A DNA stretch of 64,000 nucleotides, taken from NCBI GenBank assembly GCA_951640165.1, contig OX621256.1, positions 7,998,001-8,062,000 on the forward strand, in the 5' to 3' direction. A model generated the notes under the pieces. The model did not search any database, had not been told where the DNA came from, and saw only the letters and a program-made list of their open reading frames with translations. Position numbers and translations under genes: made by a program. This DNA comes from Pseudoips prasinana. Lineage: Eukaryota; Arthropoda; Insecta; Lepidoptera; Nolidae. Position 1 is the stretch's first letter. Each line of letters starts with the position of its first letter. Below, one piece after another: positions 10,309 through 20,262 of the stretch.

Positions 10309-10920
10309 GCTTCCCCCAAAGGTTTTGAAAACGTTGCCACTTAGAGGGGTTTGCCGTAGTTAGTACACGCTGCTGCCCGACTACCTGGTGTATGCCTTGG
10401 TCACCTTTTACGACACCCACGGGATGGGATGGGGTGGGCCTGTTATTCTTTTTTGGTACGGAAATCATACGGATGAATTTGGCACACTAATATTATAAAG
10501 GCGATAGTTTGTGTGTATGTTTGTTACTGCTTCACGTCCAAACGGCTGCAGCGATTTTGATAAAATTTCGTATGGTGTTAGCTGACACCCTAGATTAACA
10601 CATAGGCTTTAATTTATTAAGTTAAACGCGGGGCACAGCTAGTAATAAGATAAAATTCCGGTATAAGGGAAGCCGAGATTATTTGGGTCTATTGCCACTG
10701 TTAAAGCCATGTGTTTGTGTTCTGGGAGCGACAGCTTTATCTCTTCTGTGGACAAGGCAGTAAGTTGCTCGCATATTTAATTGCCATGGGAGAGATTATA
10801 AAGCCTTCAAACTAATCTAGGCTTCCTAAGTGCATTGAGATAAGCTACCACTATACATGTTGCTTACTTTGTTGAGAGAAAGGATTAAACCATCTGATCT
10901 TAAACTTATATATATAATTT
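10309..10920. repeat. Tandem unit copy A
   Basis: First of three related copies (B 13298-13961, C 13962-14622). Shared blocks include GAGGGGTTTGCCGTAGTTAG, TTTTACGACACCCACGGGAT, GGACAAGGCAGTAAGTTGCT, AATCTAGGCTTCCTAAGTGC and AAACCATCTGATCTTAAACT. Copy A lacks the leading Helitron of B and C but carries its own Helitron at 10484-10642. Part of it is the R5 repeat (GTCGTAAAAGGCGAC on the minus strand), also at 29637-29740. Confidence 0.8.
10484..10642 (+). mobile_element. Short Helitron in copy A
   Basis: Begins near CACACTAATATTATAAAGGCG and ends GCGGGGCACAGCTAG. It interrupts tandem unit A between GAATTTGG and TAATAAGATAAAATT. Confidence 0.7.
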
Positions 10921-13297
10921 AAACGATAAACTTAGTATCTTTAACGAGACTGTGACTAGGTTATACAATATCCATGCACCTATCAAAAACGTTAAATTCA
11001 AGCGCCCACCTGCACCTTGGATGTCGCAAGGGATTCAAATGGCTATGCGACGTAGAGACCGTGCCTTTCGGAAGTACAAAAGGGATCGGTCTGAAGAGCA
11101 TTGGGGATTGTTTAAGGTTGCTAGGAACCGGTGCAATAAGATGATACGTGACGCTAAACGCCGACACATTCATGATAACTTATCTGCTTCTACTCCTGCC
11201 GGTATCTGGAAGTTTCTCGGAACACTCGGTATCGGCAAATCGCGACATTTAGACCTTCCTACATCAATTGGATTAGATGATCTAAATCATCATTTCTCCA
11301 CCACTTCGTCTTTGGATCATCTTACCAAAAGTCAAACTATCGCCTTTGTAAATGGTCTAACGCGTCCAAACATTAATCCTTTCCACTTTGTTCCAGTTTG
11401 TTCTGAAGATATCAAAAAGACCATCCTTTCCATGAAATCCAATGCGGTTGGCTGTGATAACATCAGCCGACGTATGTTAATACCAATCCTTAACCACCTC
11501 CTTCCTGCGATATCCCATATTATCAACTATTCCTTAGACCATGGATCTTTCCCTTCCTTATGGCAGAAGGCTTATGTCCACCCACTTCCTAAAATCTCCA
11601 ATCCTGTACTTCCCACTGACTACCGTCCTATCTCCATTCTCCCTTTCCTATCTAAAGTACTTGAGTCCACTGTCCATAAACAACTTTCCTATTTTATTCT
11701 GTCCAATAACCTCATTAGTCCCTATCAATCTGGGTTTCGGCCCGGGCATAGTACCACCACAGCTCTCCTAAAAGTGACTGGCGATATTAGGGCTGGTATG
11801 GAGGACACTATGGTCACAATTCTGGTCTTAGTTGACTTCTCGAATGCCTTTAATACCGTCAGTCACGATGTCCTATTATGTATCCTCTCCCATCTTAAGG
11901 TATCTGACGAATCTCTGGTCTGGTTTACTTCCTATCTTCGTGGGCGTCAACAGTCTGTTCGCGTCGGTGAGAATTTATCAAACTGGTGCGATTTGGACAA
12001 TGGCGTCCCACAAGGCGGTATCCTTTCTCCCCTTTTATTTTCAATATTTATTAATCTCTTATCAAAGAATTTTCTCTGTTCGTATCATCTTTACGCCGAT
12101 GACCTGCAACTTTATGCACAGACGAGCGTTGACAAGATACCGGAAGCGTTTGATAAGGTTAATAGGGATCTAGATTACATAAACGAATGGTCCAACCAGT
12201 TTGGACTGACCGTTAATCCCTTAAAGTCGCAAGCCATCTTAGTGGGTAGTTCCCGAACTATGTCTAAAGTCGATGCCGGTACTCTTCCCCCTATAATTTT
12301 CAACAACACTGTCATTCCGATCAGCCAGAATGTCAAGAATCTTGGTTTGTTGATGGATGATACCCTGAACTGGCAAAACCAAATTGCCTGCGTAAGTAAG
12401 AAAATAACCGGAATTCTGCGCTCTCTGTACAGACTCAGGAAATTCTTGCCATCTGAGACCAAAGTTACGCTCGTGCAGGTCTTACTCTTTCCTATAATCG
12501 ACTATGGTGATGTGTGCTACTTCGACCTGAATGCAGATCAACTCAATAAACTAGACCGTCTTCTGAATAACTGCATTCGATTTATATTCAATCTCCGTAA
12601 GTATGATCATGTGTCTACTTACCGTGATCAACTAAATTGGATGCCCATTCGGCATCGAAGAAAGCTAAGGGCTCTCACTACTCTATTTTCATTTCTTAAC
12701 TCTCCTACTTCTCCTGCTTACTTAGCTTCCCATTTTCAATACCTTTCTTCTAACCATAATAAAAATCTTCGTTCTTCCTATAACCGCCTTTTACAATGCC
12801 CTTCTCACCGGACTAACTTTCTCCATTCTTCGTTTTTCGTACAATCTGTACTTCTTTGGAATGCGCTACCCCTCGAAATCAGAATGGCTAAGACTCGATA
12901 CACGTTTAAAAATAAAATCCGTAAGTACTTTCTTAGTACTATTAAGGCAGAATCATCTCCACAATAATATTTGTATGTATATGTTATTATATATATATAT
13001 TATTTATTTATTTATATTGCTGTATATATTTATTTTATATATTCATATATAATATTTATATGGATGTACTCTCCGTTATGTGAAGTTTCTTCTTATTCTT
13101 TCTTTTTTATTAAGTAATATGTTTTGTATGTCTTCTTAACTTGCTTTGTCCTTTATCCAAATTTAAAGTGCACCTACTATAGTTTTGTCTGCATCACCCA
13201 AAGGTAGACTGGTAGATAATGCCTACGGCATTAAGTCCGCCTGTGTACTTAATGTGCATGAAGTTTTAAAATAAATAAATAAAATAAATATATTTTA
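10919..13297 (+). mobile_element. CR1/Jockey-group LINE, 5' truncated
   Basis: Contains the reverse transcriptase ORF, then a 3' UTR with GGTAGATAATGCC..GGCATTAAGTCCGCCT, a 3' segment I recognise from lepidopteran CR1-like LINEs. It ends in an AAAT-type tail at about 13268-13290. ORF1 and endonuclease are absent. It lies exactly between tandem units A and B. Confidence 0.85.
10922..12967 (+). CDS. LINE reverse transcriptase, long intact ORF
   Basis: The frame is open from at least 10922 to the TAA at 12967, about 680 codons; no ATG marks a natural start because the element is 5' truncated. It encodes the ORF2 region after the endonuclease: a thumb-less N-terminal basic stretch (RRRDRAFRKYKRDRSEEHW, residues ~30-50), RT block TDYRPISILPFLSKVLES (~230), VDFSNAFNTVSHDVLL with the first catalytic Asp (~290-305), NGVPQGGILSPLLFSIF (~350), YADDLQLYAQ with the Asp-Asp pair (~380), and a C-terminal domain ending WNALPLEIRMAKTRYTFKNK. 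In the cell such proteins reverse-transcribe their own RNA at the target site. All catalytic residues are present and no stop occurs, so the copy is young, yet it cannot move alone without endonuclease. Clade (CR1, Daphne or L2-like) is inferred. Confidence 0.85.
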   Translation, partial: NDKLSIFNETVTRLYNIHAPIKNVKFKRPPAPWMSQGIQMAMRRRDRAFRKYKRDRSEEHWGLFKVARNRCNKMIRDAKRRHIHDNLSASTPAGIWKFLGTLGIGKSRHLDLPTSIGLDDLNHHFSTTSSLDHLTKSQTIAFVNGLTRPNINPFHFVPVCSEDIKKTILSMKSNAVGCDNISRRMLIPILNHLLPAISHIINYSLDHGSFPSLWQKAYVHPLPKISNPVLPTDYRPISILPFLSKVLESTVHKQLSYFILSNNLISPYQSGFRPGHSTTTALLKVTGDIRAGMEDTMVTILVLVDFSNAFNTVSHDVLLCILSHLKVSDESLVWFTSYLRGRQQSVRVGENLSNWCDLDNGVPQGGILSPLLFSIFINLLSKNFLCSYHLYADDLQLYAQTSVDKIPEAFDKVNRDLDYINEWSNQFGLTVNPLKSQAILVGSSRTMSKVDAGTLPPIIFNNTVIPISQNVKNLGLLMDDTLNWQNQIACVSKKITGILRSLYRLRKFLPSETKVTLVQVLLFPIIDYGDVCYFDLNADQLNKLDRLLNNCIRFIFNLRKYDHVSTYRDQLNWMPIRHRRKLRALTTLFSFLNSPTSPAYLASHFQYLSSNHNKNLRSSYNRLLQCPSHRTNFLHSSFFVQSVLLWNALPLEIRMAKTRYTFKNKIRKYFLSTIKAESSPQ

Positions 13298-13474
13298 CTA
13301 GCTGTGACCCGCAGTTTTATCCGCGTTAAACTTTACAAATTATAGCCTATGTGTTATTCGGATATATAAGCAATATTAGTACAGAGTTTCATCAAAATCC
13401 GTCCGGTAGTTTTTGCGTGAAAGAGTAACAAACATACACACTCACAAACCTTCGCCTTTATATTATTAGTGTGA
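13298..13474 (-). mobile_element. Short Helitron in copy B
   Basis: In minus orientation starts TCACACTAATAATATAAAGG and ends in CAGCTAG after a GCGG..CTGCGG-like hairpin. GAGTAACAAACATACACACT lies in the middle. Confidence 0.8.
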
Positions 13475-13961
13475 AAGTTTCTCCCAAAAGTTTCTATAAC
13501 GTAGCTACTTGGAGAGGTTTGCCGTAGTTAGGTGGGAGTTAGTACACAGGTGGCGCTGCTGCCCGACTAAATGGTGTATCCCTTAGTCGCCTTTTACGAT
13601 ACCCACGGGGTGATGTGGGGTGGACCTGTTATTCTTTCTAGGCCGGAAGCCACACCGACTAGTTTGGGTGAACAATAATTACATTAGGTATAAGAGAAGC
13701 GGTTATAAATTGGGTTGGATGTATCTATTGCCGCTGTTAAAGCCATGTCTTTGTATTCTTGGAGTGACAACTTTATCTCTTCTGTGGACAAGGCAGTAAG
13801 TTGCTCGCATACTTAATTGCTACGGGAGAGATTATAAAGCCTTCATAGTAATCTAGGCTTCCTAAGTGCATTGAGATAGGCTACCACTATACAGTTCGCT
13901 TACTTTGTTGTGTGAAAGGATTAAACCATCTGATCTTAAACTTATATACATATATATTTTA
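13298..13961. repeat. Tandem unit copy B
   Basis: Unit of 664 bp: a minus-strand Helitron (13298-13474), the R5 segment (TTTTACGATACCCACGGGG) and the AAGGCAGTAAGTTGCTCGC to AAACCATCTGATCTTAAACT segment. Copy C follows directly in the same order. Confidence 0.85.
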
Positions 13962-14622
13962 GTAGCTGTGACCCGTGGTTTTACCCGCGTTGAATTTTAT
14001 AAATTATAGCCTATGTGTTATTCGGATATATAAGCTATATTACTACAGAGTTTCATCAAAATCCGTCCGGTAGTTTTTGCGTGAAAGAGTAACAAACATA
14101 CACACTCACAAACTTTCGCCTTTATATTATTAGTGTGAAGGCTTCTCCCAAAGGTTTCTATAACGTTGCTACTTGGAGAGGTTTGCCGTAGTTAGTACAC
14201 AGGTGGCGCTGCTGCCTGACTAAATGGTGTATCCCTTAGTCGCCTTTTACGACACCCACGGGATAGTATGGGGTGGCCCTGTTATTCTTTCTAGGCCGGA
14301 AGCCACACGGACCAGTTTGGGTGAACAATAATTACATTAGGTATAAGAGAAACTGTTATAAATCGGGTTGTCGTATCGTATCTATTGACACTGTTAAAGC
14401 CATGTCTTTGTGTTCTTGGATTGACAACTTTATCTCTTCTGTGGACAAGGCAGTAAGTTGCTCGCATACTTAATTGCCATGGGAGAGATTATAAAGCCTT
14501 CATAGTAATCTAGGCTTCCTAAGTGCATTGAGATAAGCTACCACTGTACAAGTTGCTTACTTTGTTGTGTGAAAGGATTTAGTCATAGGATCTAGAACTG
14601 ATATTAAACTTATATATACAAC
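13962..14622. repeat. Tandem unit copy C
   Basis: Same order as copy B with about 90% identity by eye, including the leading minus-strand Helitron (13962-14138; CTAG mutated to GTAG). Because the Helitron sits at the same place in B and C, the unit was duplicated after the Helitron landed. A 66-codon ORF here (14273-14473) is not conserved in copies A or B and is not called. Confidence 0.85.
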
Positions 14623-14631
14623 TATTTTGTA

Positions 14632-15113
14632 ATCCTTACTAATTTTATAAATGCGAAAGTAACTCTGCCTGTCTGTCTGGCTCCTTCACCCCAAAACTAC
14701 AGAACCGATTTTAATGAAATTTGGTACACCTCCAGTCTAGAGCTTGGGAAAGGATATAGGCTACTTTTTAATGCGAAAAAAGGGTTGTAAGGGCTGAAAG
14801 GGGAAATGAAAAGTTGTATGGATGTATCGTCATTTTTTTAGCCAGAAGTTTGAAACTTATTTTTTAGACTGCTGATTCGGTATAATAAATATTTATTATA
14901 CCGAATCAGCAGTCTAAAAAATAAGTTTGTAAAAGTTTTGCCCTCAAATGTGTAAAATAACAATAGGGGATAAAAGTTTATATGGAAATATGTAAGGTTA
15001 GGTATGTGAACGTTTTTATAAGTTTGCGACAAGAGACACAATATTTGTAATATTCTGATTTTTAGAGATATTCTCATTACATAATATGCGGACGAAATTG
15101 CGGGCGCAGTTAG
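14632..15113 (+). mobile_element. Helitron-like element with internal perfect palindrome
   Basis: Starts near CCTTACTAATTTTATAAATGCG and ends GCGGACGAAATTGCGGGCGCAGTTAG, a mutated version of the GCGGACGAAGTCGCGGGCACAGCTAG end found at 49038 and 59666. The palindrome at 14853-14928 lies inside. Confidence 0.65.
14853..14928. repeat. Perfect 76-bp palindrome without spacer
   Basis: Arms 14853-14890 and 14891-14928 are exact complements (AAACTTATTTTTTAGACTGC at the outer side, TATAATAAAT at the centre). Confidence 0.9.
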
Positions 15114-15183
15114 TAGTATATATTTTGTAATAGTAAGGCTGCGTGTTGAGTCTAAGTTGTTGTGTGGCTGATCGAATAGAATA

Positions 15184-15412
15184 TAGCCACCCCATAACAT
15201 CCCGTGGAGGTAGAAGTTGACCCGAGGGAATATATACCAGAGAACGGGCAGCAGCGTCTCTCTGAGTACTATGACCATCATACTGCGATCGCGAACCCGT
15301 CTGCCAAGCGTGGCGATTGTAGCATATCCCTCTAACTGATGGACACGACTCTATTGTAGAAATCTTTTGGAGAGGCCTTTGTCCAGCAGTGGACGCCATA
15401 CGGCTGAGACGA
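15184..15412 (+). repeat. R4 repeat (RTE LINE 3' end)
   Basis: GAGGGAATATATACCAGAG, AGCAGCGTCTCTCTGAGTAC and CCCGTCTGCCAAGCGTGGCG are followed by the RTE 3' signature GGCCTTTGTCCAGCAGTGGA and CGGCTGAGACGA. The same arrangement is at 43895-44112, and a minus copy at 56690-56815. Confidence 0.7.
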
Positions 15413-15457
15413 GTAACAGTAAGGCAAAAGAACTAGCGGGTCATATCATGGTAAGTA

Positions 15458-15704
15458 ATCAGCCAGATTCTCTCACCGGTTTGTACGTGATTGGCGAGGT
15501 TAAGCAACTAGGCTCGCGGTCAGGCCATAGATGGGTGCCAGCAAAAGTGGTTTAATTTCCACGTATCTCTGTGCTTCGGAGAGCACGTTAAGCTGTCGAT
15601 AGCTACTAAGCAACAGTCGTTGAGCCATGTCAGAGGCCTAATGGGCGGCTTGAACAACTCTTACACTAGGGTAACCACTGCCCATATGATAAGTAAGTAA
15701 GTAA
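15458..15704 (+). mobile_element. 5S rRNA-derived SINE (S5)
   Basis: GGCGAGGTTAAGCAACTAGG and CGCGGTCAGGCCATAGATGG match the 5S internal promoter region. The body and the GATAAGTAAGTAAGTAA tail at 15690-15704 are as in the full minus copy 26563-26822. Confidence 0.8.
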
Positions 15705-15968
15705 TCACCGCCGCACATGGACACACGCAACACCAGAGGGACTGCAAGTACGTTGCTGGCTAAAAGAACAGGTTGCCATGTCATACCGGATCAGAAATAC
15801 CTCCACAGTTAATTGATTCCACACAGCGGTAGTGCGCGGTAAAAAGTTTCTTGTGAAACGCAGGTGATATGGATGAAAGTTCCACTTCTGGCGTCTGGGT
15901 CTATAGCGGAACGTAGCGGATATAAGATAGATAGATAGATAACACTTTATTGCGCCAAATCGAAACAT
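15705..15968 (-). pseudogene. LINE C-terminal remnant joined to R1-type tail
   Basis: Minus-strand frame includes RNFLPRTTAVWNQLTVEVFL followed by RYDMAT, the typical end of a Jockey/CR1-type LINE ORF2, and then a frame reading SGVACVHVRR, which is the R1 tail (TGGTGTTGCG..TGTCCATG). The right end has TATC repeats next to AATAAAGTG (15930-15950). This suggests R1 repeats derive their 3' end from such a LINE. Only about 90 codons remain. Confidence 0.65.
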
Positions 15969-15984
15969 AACATTATAAATTTGA

Positions 15985-16385
15985 ATTTTAAAGCCTTATT
16001 CGCAATGCAAAGCGTTAATCTGATCTCAAAAATGGGAAATCATAAATGTAATACCTTCCAAATTATATATTTATATATAATTTGGAAGGTATTTATATAT
16101 AAATATATAATTTAGAGGTATTATCGATATGATATGATCTTTCTTTCACATGCAACTTTGAACATATCAGTCGGCCATGTTTCTAGAAAACAAAGCCGAT
16201 AGATAATACCTACATCCTCCGGAAGGGTGTTAGCAAGGGAATCCTAAATTTGATTTGCCAGTGTGTATCGTTCGTAGCTTAACGCAGAGCGCCTTCCCCG
16301 GATTGGTAGATGGTGCAGGTTCGATACCCGCCGAACGATTAAATTTATGATTTCCCATTTGATAACATTATAACATCAGTTAACT
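15985..16385. repeat. Composite SINE-like repeat with hairpin
   Basis: Contains an inverted repeat at 16051-16070 / 16073-16092 (ATACCTTCCAAATTATATAT and its complement). It then has a body shared with 5750-5880 (CTTTCACATGCAACTT, GTCGGC..TAGAAA) and a tRNA-like unit at 16290-16345 (TGGTGCAGGTTCGATACCCG). Confidence 0.6.
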
Positions 16386-16826
16386 TATATTATGAGGTAC
16401 AACCGTTGGATGAACCAAAGCAATGCAGGGAGACAGAGTGGTAGTTCGAACAATTCCTCTGAACACTCTCCGTGATGAATTGTGGCAAAAATCACATAGT
16501 GACGCCGCGCCGCGTCTCTACGTAGAGATTACATGAGTATATAAGGATTTTGATGTAAAACTTTACGCACACTTGAATTGGGGAGTTAGCTGCTAAATGC
16601 GTGACGAGAGCGTTACAAAAAGTGTGATCTGCGAGGCGAACGGACGTTGAGAGCGAGATGTAAGATAGCGAAGATAGAAAGAGAGAGTTCCGTTTCGTAT
16701 ATTGCTGGAGGGGCAAGGAAGAGAGGTGGAAGCTCACGTTTTCTGTCTCTGTTTCTCTCATAGCCAGTAATTTTTGAAGTTTTCTTCAGTCGTGTTGTCT
16801 AAAGCAATTTTTTTTTATATCCTGTA
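16386..16826. other. Unassigned sequence
   Basis: Less AT-rich than its surroundings, with CGCCGCGCCGCGTCTCTACG at about 16503. A minus-strand 89-codon ORF (16492-16761) is Ser/Leu-rich low complexity and is not called as a gene. Confidence 0.4.
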
Positions 16827-16945
16827 TATAATGCCACAGATAGATGTCACGCAAAGATAGCTTCTGACAGCCAATTAATTATATAATGCCACAGATACGT
16901 GTCACGCAAAAATAGGCTTAGCTTCTGACAGCCAACAGGTTTTAC
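16827..16945. repeat. Two-copy tandem repeat, ~57 bp
   Basis: TATATAATGCCACAGATA..GTGTCACGCAAA..TAG..CTTCTGACAGCCAA occurs twice in a row; the second copy has a few extra bases (GGCTTA). Confidence 0.7.
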
Positions 16946-17214
16946 AAATGTCAAACAAGAATGTCCTATCGGCGAAGTTGCGTTTAGTTCAGAAGTGAAT
17001 CTGATTTTTATTAGGAATAGATTCAATTTTAGAATGAATCAATTGTTTTAGTATTATAACTCTAGATACGCGGCGCTTATTATGTATCGGGCGATTAGAT
17101 AATCGGTTAGTATTTCAATATGAATTCAATAGAACTAGACTGAACTGAGATTAAGGAGGATTTCTGAATATTCGCGCCCTCTGCGCACTTATTATTGGTT
17201 GAAACCAAGTTTAG

Positions 17215-17290
17215 CACTCAACATCATCATCATCATATCAGTAGAAAGACGACCACTGCTGGACAAAGGCATCCACAATTGCCACAATGA
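17215..17290 (-). repeat. RTE LINE 3' tail fragment
   Basis: CATCATCATCATATCAG, GACGACCACTGCTGGACAAA and CACAATTGCC form the complement of the RTE 3' signature (GGCAATTGTGG, TTTGTCCAGCAGTGG, GATGATGATG). Confidence 0.7.
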
Positions 17291-17605
17291 TGAACTAGAT
17301 CTTTGGGGTGCAATAAAGGGTATTTATCTCTTCTACTCTTTAATTCAAACTTATACTTACTGTGCAAGTTTTCTACTGTTCACATTTAATGTTGCCAATT
17401 TTAAAAACGAAAAATGTGTTTTACATACCTACATCGAGCCCATCCAGTGTTCTTAAAAAGCACAAGAAAACAATAGACATATGTTAATAAAAATAAAAAA
17501 ATCTTGTGTGTACTTATGTACACGCGTTAGAAGTTATACTTCTTAATATACAACTTGAACATAGTTATCAATTTTCATACCACCTAGAACTAACGTCATG
17601 CTGTT

Positions 17606-17635
17606 ATTTTTACGATGCGCGCGCATCGTAAAAAT
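17606..17635. repeat. Perfect 30-bp palindrome
   Basis: ATTTTTACGATGCGC followed immediately by its exact complement. It borders the MITE starting at 17631. Confidence 0.85.
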
Positions 17636-18081
17636 TCACTCTCATCATTTTTCTCCATCGCGCCAAAAGAAGTATAACTTCAAAAATTGGGGTCTGCCGA
17701 CAGAAGTGAAAACTTTTTATCATTATATCAAAAAAAAGACGCAAGACCTGACGCATGTTTAATTTTTTTTTTAAGCTAGTTATTAAGTGCAAGTTTATTA
17801 AATGCTTATTATATATTGAGTGTTGGATAAAACAATTCATATAAGACCATAGATATGATAAAGCGAGATACTGATAGTGTACCTATTATTATACAAGTTT
17901 ATGTGTGTCTAGATAGGCGAGATAAGACTTCGATAAGTACTAGACCTAATATAATTTTTAAATACTATAAAATAACACAACGTTGTTGTTAATGCTTGTT
18001 GCAGGTTCGAGGTCTAGCAATTGTTAAATATTTCTTACTTCTTTAGGCGCGTTATGAAAAAATTATGAGAGTGAATTTTAA
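17631..18081. mobile_element. TIR MITE, ~450 bp
   Basis: The left end AAAATTCACTCTCATCATTT, then CGCGCCAAAAGAAGTA, matches the complement of the right end (AAAATTCACTCTCATAATTT, then CGCGCCTAAAGAAGTA). The inverted repeats are about 45 bp with several mismatches. The interior is AT-rich with no transposase. Confidence 0.65.
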
Positions 18082-18355
18082 GATTTGCGAACATCACTGT
18101 AACACAAAATTTACAGGTTTGAACCTCAGTTAGTCGCTTATGTTGGCACGCTCGTCGCCTCTGATCACTGTTTCCATATACTCGTAAATAGGTATATAAT
18201 ATTTATCAACATGTTTCTAGTTTCTACATTCACAATACGTGTTTTAGTTTCATACAAGCGCAAATCATAATAATGTACTAATATAATAACTTACATAAGT
18301 ATAAGCACCCATTTTTTGATGTTAAGGTAGTAACGATGTATGTAGTTACGTAAAA
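18082..18355. other. Sequence upstream of candidate exon 1
   Basis: No repeat family recognised. It could hold the 5' UTR and promoter of the candidate gene, but no clear TATA or initiator plus DPE set is seen. Confidence 0.3.
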
Positions 18356-18495
18356 ATGGCGAAGACAGATATATTAGATAGATTATATAAATGGAATCGT
18401 TCCGATCACCCAGCGAGCTGGCCTCTGGAAACCTATTTCGCATCGCCAATGAAAAATCCCTGGGAAACAATTTATAGTCTTCCGTTGCGACATAC
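18356..18495 (+). CDS. Candidate first coding exon of unknown host gene
   Basis: ATG in good context (AAAAATGGC) opens 46 codons plus two bases (MAKTDILDRLYKWNRSDH, then WPLETYFASPMKNPWETI) ending CATAC and a consensus donor GTGAGT at 18496. Read through, the next codon is a stop, so the open frame fits an exon. Composition (three Trp, several Pro, fewer AT-biased codons) differs from the AT-rich DNA around it, and it lies in a stretch without recognised repeats. The open phase (two bases over) is compatible with the candidate exons at 27881, 54399 and 54757. I do not recognise the protein. Alternative: a chance ORF or old pseudogene. Confidence 0.45.
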
Positions 18496-18499
18496 GTGA

Positions 18500-19630
18500 G
18501 TCATGACTTATTAATGAAAGCAATAATGCAATAAACATACTTTTTTTTCTAATAAAAGAAAGAAAAATTACTATTATGACATAGAAAGACGTTTACAGCT
18601 CACGATTTTCTGTTAAGTAGTGTGAGCAATATAAATAATTTTACTGGGTATGTTTTTGAAAATAAGAATAATACGGTGTTAATTGAAATCTAGGGGTGAA
18701 TAGAAATAGAAGCTATTTAGGTGACCTACATAAGTTTATTTTTTTGAGAATTTGTTCAACCTGGATATTTTAAGGAATGCCATATGTATATTATGATATG
18801 TAGCGTATTCTGCAATTTGGAGGTGATTAAGTCGTTGACAACAGGAAAATTGCTATTTTACCGCAATTTTATTATTCGGTATATATAATCGGCTTATAAA
18901 AAGAAATGTCAAATGAGAATTTTTTTTTTCTTTTGAAGTTTATTGATCCCAAAGACTAACAATTTCGTATAGGAAATCATATACATAGTTAACTTAAAAA
19001 TTCTCTACAATGAATCTGAAAATATTACCAATTAGTTAAAATGGCTATTGTACAATATATGTAGTGCCTTTCATGATAAGGAACAACTTAGGATTACATA
19101 AAGATTTTATTTGCAACAAACATATTTGCTTGTTCAATTTCATCTTGTTTTTTACGCGTTTTCAGTTCATTCTATTTTGGCCAGTAATTCGTAGCGACAG
19201 TATAGACGCGAATTGGTAAAATTGCCGGGTGTTGCCAGCCTCATAAGCACCAAGCTATTTGAAAACCAAGTATATTTATCAAGTTACTCTTCTGATAATT
19301 ATTGGATATATTTTTTCTTAAGTAACTAGTACTCTGCTAGTTAATGATAGAACTAGTTTCAAGGATTCAAATATTTTTTAAATTAACTTTTGTTGGTTTA
19401 GTATTTACTGTATTTTATTATTTATTATATTCAAAACTTTACGTTTTTTGAATTAACATATTTGCATTTATATCTCATAGTAGATACACTCCTTCATGGC
19501 TCTCGTAACACATTAAATGTGTAAAATATATGTATGGGAAGTAAATATGACCATGATGCATGGTCCAAAGACCGTGATCCCGAACTTCAATGTTTATACA
19601 TTTATAAACAATATTTACCTCTAATAATCA
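18500..19630. other. Non-repetitive AT-rich stretch
   Basis: If the exon at 18356 is real this is intron. No known repeat or further exon is recognised. Confidence 0.45.
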
Positions 19631-19708
19631 TAAAAGTTACTGATTTGAAAAAATATATACACGGTATCTATGTACCGTGTATATATTTTTTCAAATCAGT
19701 AACTTTTA
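19631..19708. repeat. Perfect 36-bp inverted repeat, 6-base loop
   Basis: Arms 19631-19666 and 19673-19708 are exact complements (TAAAAGTTACTGATTTGAAA at the outside), with loop TCTATG. The ORF called over it is caused by the hairpin. Confidence 0.9.
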
Positions 19709-20090
19709 AAAAAATAAAAAAAAGAATTTTCGAAATAGGTTCACAGATAATGGAGATATCGCGCAATATCCATATAAAAGACAATTGGTCAAATTGATAA
19801 TTTTAAAGTCGTTGTATTTGAAGTTGTTTTTATTGAATAACTGCAAAACTTTTTCCATTTGAAATAATGTATTTACAAGTAAGGTATTTCAAGCTACTAA
19901 ATCACTTTTTAAATTTATTTATAGGTAGGAGGTAAGTATGACAGATGGTAGTTTATGCAACACATAAATTCTATAAGGTTTATTGGTATTGCGGTTAGCC
20001 TATGGTCCCAGTAATTTAATGCTCAATGTCAATGAACAGTTGCATATAACGGCTTTTCTTTACCCTACACGGGTTTCCTAACTAAGTCAA
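19709..20090. other. AT-rich spacer
   Basis: No recognised feature. Confidence 0.4.
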
Positions 20091-20094
20091 GAAT

Positions 20095-20262
20095 ATAGGG
20101 GTTAAGCCATAATCGCTAAACTTGGCAGACCTCTCTGTAAACTATGACTATCGCACTGCGATCGCATACCTATCTGGCGAGCATATCTCACAAATCTATA
20201 CGATAGTGGGGAAAAGAGGCCAAAACGGGACGACGTGTGGTTGAAATGATGATGAATGGGTT
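20095..20262 (+). repeat. Degenerate R4 repeat fragment
   Basis: CTGTAAACTATGACTATCGC, ACTGCGATCGCATACC and GGCGAGCATATCTC weakly follow the R4 order seen at 15240-15330. Confidence 0.4.

Noticed and set aside
12175..12462. 95-codon minus-strand ORF and overlapping plus ORFs in the LINE
   Set aside because: Shadows of the intact reverse transcriptase frame.
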